DNA of 47,823 bases from Plakobranchus ocellatus (lineage: Eukaryota; Mollusca; Gastropoda; Plakobranchidae). The stretch's first letter is position 1. Each line of letters starts with the position of its first letter. The notes under the pieces were generated by a model that searched no databases, was not told the DNA's origin, and worked only from the letters and a program-made list of their open reading frames with translations. Made by a program: the position numbers and the translations under genes. The stretch covers positions 1,587,489 through 1,635,311 of the forward strand of contig BLXT01000975.1 of the NCBI GenBank assembly GCA_019648995.1, given 5' to 3'. Shown in pieces: positions 41,600 to 47,823 of the stretch.

Positions 41600-42360
41600 A
41601 GAAAGATAATATTCATTGTTTCCTTTATTTTTACAATCGGGACTACTGAAAGCTAAAAACAACGTAGCTCAGTTCTTGTGTTGAAGTTTCAGCGTGAACA
41701 GAGTGATTTAAAAAAAAAGGATAAACATTGTTGGAAGCACACTGTGTGAACGGTGTAACCAGAAGCTAAACAAGTCCAGTAGGGAAACAAGAAACCTGGT
41801 GTCAATTTTAAACGAGCGCACATTAAAATAACACGGAAAAGGCGATCCTCAACTCGCCTTTTCCAGTGACCGCGGCAAGTCGTGATTTTGCTTCGTCAAC
41901 ATCAAAAGCGTTGGCTTTCCTTTCTGTCCTTCTTTAAAAACAAGAGTCTACGAACTACGTAAGTTTAATGTTACAGAGATTGTTTGCAAGATTTTCAAAA
42001 ACGCTATTTTTAGCTTACACGGGCAATTTATTTTCCGTCGATCGCTAACTTTGTTGATATCGCTTTTCGGAGAGTCATTATTGTTGCTTTACCAGATCGA
42101 CATCGCCGATTTAAATCATAAAAAAGACTAGGAGTTGGTTTACGCGACTTGCCTAACTAGCGTCTGAAAAACAACGGGAAAGAAAATTGTTTTGCTTGCT
42201 TTTTTCGACGTTTCCAGATGCCTCCAGGCCAAGTACGTTTATATACCTTGCTCGGTGCCTAGGAAAGAGAGAATTCGCCACAGGATTCAAATCTAATAAT
42301 ATTTTTAATAAATAATATGTTCTTCTATTTTCAATCGGTTTAAAAAGTGAAATCATTTGG
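41600..42360. other. GC-richer intergenic stretch, possible promoter or 5' exon
   Basis: Base composition rises and several CpG appear (GACCGCGGCAAGTCG, CCGTCGATCGC). ACTACGTAAGTTTAATG at 41956 looks like a splice donor. No start codon with a protein-like frame is seen, so a non-coding first exon is only a possibility. Confidence 0.25.
41835..41864. other. perfect 11-bp hairpin with 8-base loop
   Basis: GGAAAAGGCGA at 41835-41845 pairs fully with TCGCCTTTTCC at 41854-41864. No U run follows, and it does not have the histone stem-loop sequence. Function unknown. Confidence 0.85.
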
Positions 42361-45245
42361 CCTTTTTTCTTTTTCTTTTTTTTTTTTTTGTTTATTTAAA
42401 TTCGTAAAATTGACGCTGCGTTCTTAAAGTTAATGCCTATATAGCAACAATAGCGTTTAAAATGAAACTGCATTGAATGTAATCACCAAAGAAAAAGAAA
42501 AAAAAAAAAAGCGAAGGGCAAAGCTAGAGGTAACCGGAAAACTCAGTGGAACTAAGCTTGCTTACTCGGGGTAATTTTGAGCGACTTCACGTGAAAGTAT
42601 GTGATTTATTTAATTTATTTTTGTAATTTATACCAACCAGTTCAACAAGAAACAATACAGTAGATGCAAGCTCTAATATAAAAGGAATCAAATTAGACAT
42701 CAGAGAGAGCTTTAGTCGCGTATGCTCGTAAAATAGACACTATATAGTTATATAAAGTGTGCTTTGTATCGCTCGCACATTATAAAATTTAATGGAAAAC
42801 GAAAGATTTCAATTATTCTGAAATCGCAAATGGAAACATTCCAATGACAGAAAAAAAAAATATGAGTTCTCTTTTCTTTTTAAGGGATGAAATATTGAAT
42901 GCTATAATAACTGAAGATACTGAAACAGAGAATCGAACAGGCCTGCAATTTTGGATCCAAGTAGTTTAAGTTTGCACTGAAGGGAACAAAGAAAGAATAA
43001 AGACTCAATCGTCAAAACGATTTCTTAAACAAAAACAAAAAAACAACAAATAAAAGTCTTTCGAACTTTTAAAATCAATAAGTGAAATGGATTATCGTAG
43101 TATTAAAATGTAATTAAAGTGTAATAAAATTATGTCTAAATCTTACTTGAAGTATAAAAACTAGCCTGGTGGTTGTCTATGCTTTGCAGTACTTAGATAA
43201 ATTTTACTAAGGTAAAAATATCTTCACGCAAATAAAAAAAAAAAACAAAAAAAAAAAAAAAAAACAGCCTGTTTCAACATCATCATCAATCTTTCTCACC
43301 CCACATTAATCAAAAAAAGCTCTCTATCCCACCTGTCCTAGGCCAATAACACCTCTGTCAAATTTAATACCCTCTCTTGCGGATGTGTCTCCAGTTTAAC
43401 TCCTTCTCCATTATTCTTAGCTCTCCACTTTTCCCTGCTTATTTCGCCATCATCAATTAAATTTTGTTCCAATCATAACCTTCGGACTGCTTTTTCAATG
43501 ATAACTACCGGTACATTGTAGTTATGATGGAGCTATTGTGGAAAGAGAAAGCCAGTGTAACATAGAGCACTGTATACAGATTGAGAACTTAAATTGCCTG
43601 ACACATTGAAGTGCCATCTAGAACGTCTCTACCTCCGGTTGGCTTACCTATCCGCAAGTACAGTAGTTCGAAAGTTCCAGTGTCCACTCGGGTGGTCACT
43701 TCAAGCTGTGAATCGGAAAGCAGCTTGAATTGACGAGAGTTTCTTCAAAACACTTATCCTGAGCTGCTAGGGGTTATCGTCGAGATTCCTCTGCCGGTGG
43801 TAGGCTTGGGTTTTTTTGTTTTTTTTTTGCAAACACTTCATTATTTTTCTTTGGCAGTATCATCGCTTAGCCCTGGAAAACGTATTCAATGGTTTCATTT
43901 TGAAGTGAGAGTGCGAGAGAGAGAGAGAGAGGTGGGGGTGGGGAAGTCTTTTGTCAATTAGCCTATCTTGCCCTTTCGACCAGGATGAGAGCGAATTTCC
44001 TATTTAAAAAAAAAAAAAAAAAAAAAAACTGACCAAGTATTGGTAGCATACCCAATGAAATGTCTATGTTACAGATTAAACGCTGCTTTATTTGAGGTAA
44101 TACATAATGATTATTTCATGTGTTGTAATATAATAAACTGATAAAATTTATCTGTGTTTTCATTAATTATTGAAAACCCAACTTAAAGCAGCCCATGGCA
44201 TTAGCGTAACTTTATAATTTTGTCTTTTGAACGATTGCGCTTTTCCTTTCTCAGTTATTAAAGTTTTAAACTTTAGATGTTAAGCTCTTGCAAATTGTTA
44301 TGAGGGCATAAAATATTGCCTACCATTTTTTGTTGATCTAAAAGAAAATCATTAAAAAATAACATCTTTCCTGTCAATAGCAAACTAATTTTAGACGACT
44401 TTTGGAATTTCTTTCTTAAACTAAAATGTATCAAATTCCTTACATAAATCATTAAACAATACTGTTCAACTCCTGTTTATGTCTCTTAGTGGCCACAGAA
44501 TTCCCTCTATGCACCCACTCTCTCACGTTAAAACTATTGCATATATGTCTTTACACAAATTTTTTTCTTAATTAGTTTACTAGAAAATGCTAAGTTTATT
44601 TCTCGATACACTACATATAATACATGGAAACACGCCGCTTGATGTTCTGAAATAATTTACTATCTAGTGACATAAGGTTGTGAAATAGAATTAATTGTAT
44701 TTGTAGTGAGATAAGGCTGTGAAAAACAAAATTGCAACGTACGCAGTATAAGCCCCTCGCCCAACTTAAGAGACGTTGAATCTTGGCCAGTGGAACTCTT
44801 ATTCCACACCAAAGGCCCAGTCTTTACATAAAAATTATGTTTGCATGTGGCTAGAGACAAGCCCAGCAGAAAAAGTCACTTGTACACAGAGGCATAATGT
44901 GGAATATTCAGCCGTGCCAGGTTAAGATGAGTGATTAAGTCATTGGTCAATACCTGTTTCTCTCACCAGCAAGATGCACAGGCAATAAAATCCAGGCATC
45001 TAGCTTGTAATTACATAAAGGGCACACAGAATGCTAAGAAACATAATATTATACAAATATTTATTGGAGATACATGTCGTGAGTAATGGTGCAATAAAAT
45101 TGTGCAAAGGTAAAAGTCTGTAAAAGGAAATAACATCAGCTTAACATTCTTCCTCTGTTTCCGTTTATCAATTATTCTCCCCCCTCTAGCAGCCAATAAA
45201 GGGAAACTCCCCAAGTCAATCTCTCTTCTTATCATTTGGTATCTT
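42361..45245. other. intergenic DNA without a visible gene
   Basis: AT-rich with A homopolymers (43229-43263, 44005-44029) and a short (GA)n at 43914-43931. The stretch 43600-43810 is richer in GC but gives no frame I recognise. Confidence 0.45.
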
Positions 45246-45326
45246 TTGCCCATTCATGACACATATGCACATATACTCTCACTCTCTCTCTCCCTTCACT
45301 TTCTTTCTCTCTCTTCTCTCACAATC

Positions 45327-45364
<38 letters not shown>

Positions 45365-45480
45365 AGTCTATCCCTCTTTCTACAACTCTCTCACTTTATC
45401 TCTTTCTTTCTTCTCTCTCTGTCTGTCGACCTCTCTAAATTTTCCCCTCTATCTCTTCCTCGCTCTGGGTTATTTTTTCT
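45246..45480 (+). repeat. CT-rich low-complexity tract with (CT)n core
   Basis: Mostly CTCTCT/TTTCTC, nearly pure CT at 45341-45364. The overlapping Ser/Leu-rich open frames are repeat artefacts. Confidence 0.92.
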
Positions 45481-47823
45481 CATATCTTTCACTTCCCATG
45501 CTTTCTGCTTCTTTCCAGGAATATATTTTGCATTTCTTCCAAACCATTCTTCAATTATTGGCTCCTTTTCCTTCTAGGCTCTGTTGCTTAATTAGAATTT
45601 AGCTTGTACAATAATAATTAATCTGGTAGATGTATATGACTTTTTTCTGCTTATCCTAACTGGATTTAGTCAACGCCCTGAAAATCTCCTATTTCATTTA
45701 AAAGAGATCCTTAACATTTACATTAGGGCCTACATAAGTGTGTTTAGGAGTGTAATGCTTGTTGATTTTTTTTAACAACAACGAAGAAATTCATTCTTTG
45801 AGGCAATCTATATCCTAAAGATTTCTTACCTAAAAAACAACCTAAAAAAGTCAATTCAAAACGCATTTATAAAGTGTCCATGTAACCTTATTTTTTTATA
45901 CGCTTTTGAAGTGGGAAAGAACCTAATAAAATAGAATTCGGTAGTTCAAATTACAATTAGTCGCTTCTTAAGGTGCTTCGACGAAAAATGGCGCTTATAT
46001 ATAATGCTTCAAGTTAAAAAAAAATTGCAACACACTGCTAATGGCTATGCAAAGACAACAAATGTGTCTTGTTCTGCATAGCTAAACAGCCTAAACTTTT
46101 CTTCACCAGCTTTGTAAAGATAAGTTCGAAAGTTATATTGAAGTTTGTTGTCTCAAAACTGGCCCAAGAGGATGTCTTCAAAGAAACCTTGGTTATTTCT
46201 TCTTTAGAATGTAAAGTGAAAAACCTGTGCTTAACAGCAAAAAAGACGAAAGGTGAGAAAACAATAGAATTACAGTGATGAACTTGGATGGGGAGAAGAG
46301 GCTATTCAGTACAGACAAGTGTGAGCAGATTCATTCCATTTACTCACAGGCAAGTAGCCCCAGAGTATTCACATTTTTCTCATAATGGTATAACTTTACT
46401 CCTGGTCTAAACATATCTCATTAGTTATTGCATCGATATACATGTAGTTTGTCGTGAGCAGCACGTTTATTTTGTCATCAAGCTAATGCCAAATAATCTA
46501 AAGACATCTTTATATCAAATATCGCTGAGCTCACTGATCTTAATTATTTATTAATATTACCTTTGTTCATCCGATACAGACTATCAATTATAATCTTAAT
46601 GTTATTTCATTAAAAAAAGCCATCAAACAAAGGCATGAAATTGAAATACCAGACATTCAAAATAACATTGAATATCTTGCGACACCGGAATGTCCTTCAT
46701 TCAAGTGAAAACGTAACTGCATTGATCACTTGAAATTTGAAAAAACCCGTTTAGCCCTCGGTCCCATATAGTCTGCAAAAACCAGAACAGACCGCTTCAT
46801 ACCGCAAAAATATCTTCAGCACTATTTACGCTTGCACAGTGAGCGCACAGTGGCCGTTCCTAAACAGAACATTTTGTGACAGCACAGTTGTCTGTTGAGC
46901 ATGTTAAAGATTTGAGGATGAAACTGTTGCAGTCTATTTAGGGCTTTGGTGGACAGAGGTTATTGGCGATTTTATTGTATTGTCAGGTGTGAATGTAGAA
47001 AAAGGGGAGGCAAAATAAACTTTATTCACGATTCACATGACTCAGGTTTTTGGTTCTGTGTTTAGTAATTTTTATTATTAACTAAAATCTGTAGAGTACC
47101 ACAAAACAGTACCATAACAAATTAGACACCAAAAAGTGACCATTGTTACTGTTAAATGAATAAAGATCCGAGACAAGCAAAGCAAATGCGAGGAAGACTC
47201 ATTAATGTGTGACCTGTTCTTTACGTCAAAACAATCAGATATTGCCAGAGTAGAGTCTGCATTAATAATATAGGCCAGTCAATCCACAATTATTATAATT
47301 ATGATCTCCTGAGTTCAACGACAATCTTTCACTCTTGGATTACTTATAAATATTTCTTCTCTTTTCTCTGCTTCTGACAACATTTAGACCTAAGCTTAAT
47401 TATTCGAGTTGCGGGAAAATCAGAGCATTGGAAATATTAGACTAATATTAAATTTGGTCCTATTTTCCAATCAGCTTGTTCAAAGTAGATCTATAAATGT
47501 CAAGCACTGTTTCATAGCGTGGGAAAAAGCTTCGCAGCTTCCGGTTGGAGAGAAAGTTGTATAATTATTCAGAACAGTTTTTATAATAATTAGAACTTTT
47601 TTCACACATACGATAGATCTAATGGTGGAGGAGGTAAGGTTTTTGATGACGTTTTTTTATCTACCATTAGAAGCTGTTATTACATATGAGTAAAAATTAA
47701 CAGCTTGCTGTAATGAATCTCAAGGAAATTTATTATACAGACCAACTGATAATTATAATGCACTTCTCCTATAGAAATCCTCAAGTGTAATTTATGTCGA
47801 AGAAAATTATCACGTCGTTTTTT
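45481..47823. other. right end of the window, no visible gene
   Basis: AT-rich. The longest frame (46069-46278, +) has 69 codons without recognisable features or splice context. No repeat family or RNA gene is recognised. Confidence 0.45.

Noticed and set aside
41835-41864. Hairpin as a histone mRNA 3' stem-loop, given LSM11 nearby
   Set aside because: Stem and loop sequences differ from the histone GGYYCUUUUCAGRRCC type, and no histone gene is seen.
46069-46278. 69-codon + strand frame near the right end
   Set aside because: No recognisable motif, no splice or promoter context, and the length is expected by chance in AT-rich DNA.

Overview
The window is animal nuclear DNA: AT-rich, intron-rich, with GT-AG splice sites, many simple repeats and several decayed retrotransposons. 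The recurrent hexamer-rich phrase TAGGCCTAGATCTAGATC and its parts (TAGGCCTA, TCTAGATCTAG), together with the repeat families and protein similarity, suggest a heterobranch gastropod, perhaps a freshwater snail. This placement is an inference. Two assembly gaps (runs of N) lie at 11639-11681 and 36057-36086.

Three protein-coding genes are visible. (1) On the + strand, the last two coding exons (189-275 and 3458-3590) of a gene that begins before the window; its product is not recognised and ends in a Pro/Gln/His-rich tail. (2) On the - strand, 14941 down to 7799, a complete seven-exon gene for a 306-residue coiled-coil protein. I identify it as CCDC166 from a continuous, phase-consistent match along its length. 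(3) On the + strand, 16246 to 35510, a five-exon gene for a 484-residue LSM11, the U7-snRNP Sm-like protein of histone mRNA 3' processing. It has an N-terminal LSM11 motif, the Sm1 motif split over exons 3 and 4, and the Sm2 motif at the C-terminus. CCDC166 and LSM11 are head to head, with 1.3 kb between their start codons.

The remaining sequence is introns and intergenic DNA shaped by mobile elements. CCDC166 introns hold a LINE 3' remnant (about 9425-9835), a reverse-transcriptase scrap (about 14490-14600) and a tRNA-derived SINE-like repeat with a large inverted duplication (13261-13915). LSM11 intron 4 (about 11 kb) holds a SINE-like repeat that starts 12 bases after the splice donor, an antisense LINE endonuclease fragment (about 24380-25240), and an antisense 8.05-kb LTR retrotransposon (26694-34742). 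That element has LTRs, a TGG-starting primer-binding site and a perfect 5-bp target duplication ATACC. Its pol order is protease, integrase, reverse transcriptase, RNase H, as in Gmr1-type Ty3/gypsy elements. A hAT-like DNA transposon fragment with a ~167-bp tandem array interrupts its integrase.

From 35.5 kb to the right end I see no confident gene. That stretch holds the LSM11 3' region, a LINE 3' remnant (about 40430-40855), a long fold-back sequence (39568-39724), an 11-bp perfect hairpin (41835-41864), CT/GA/TA microsatellites and a pyrimidine-rich tract.
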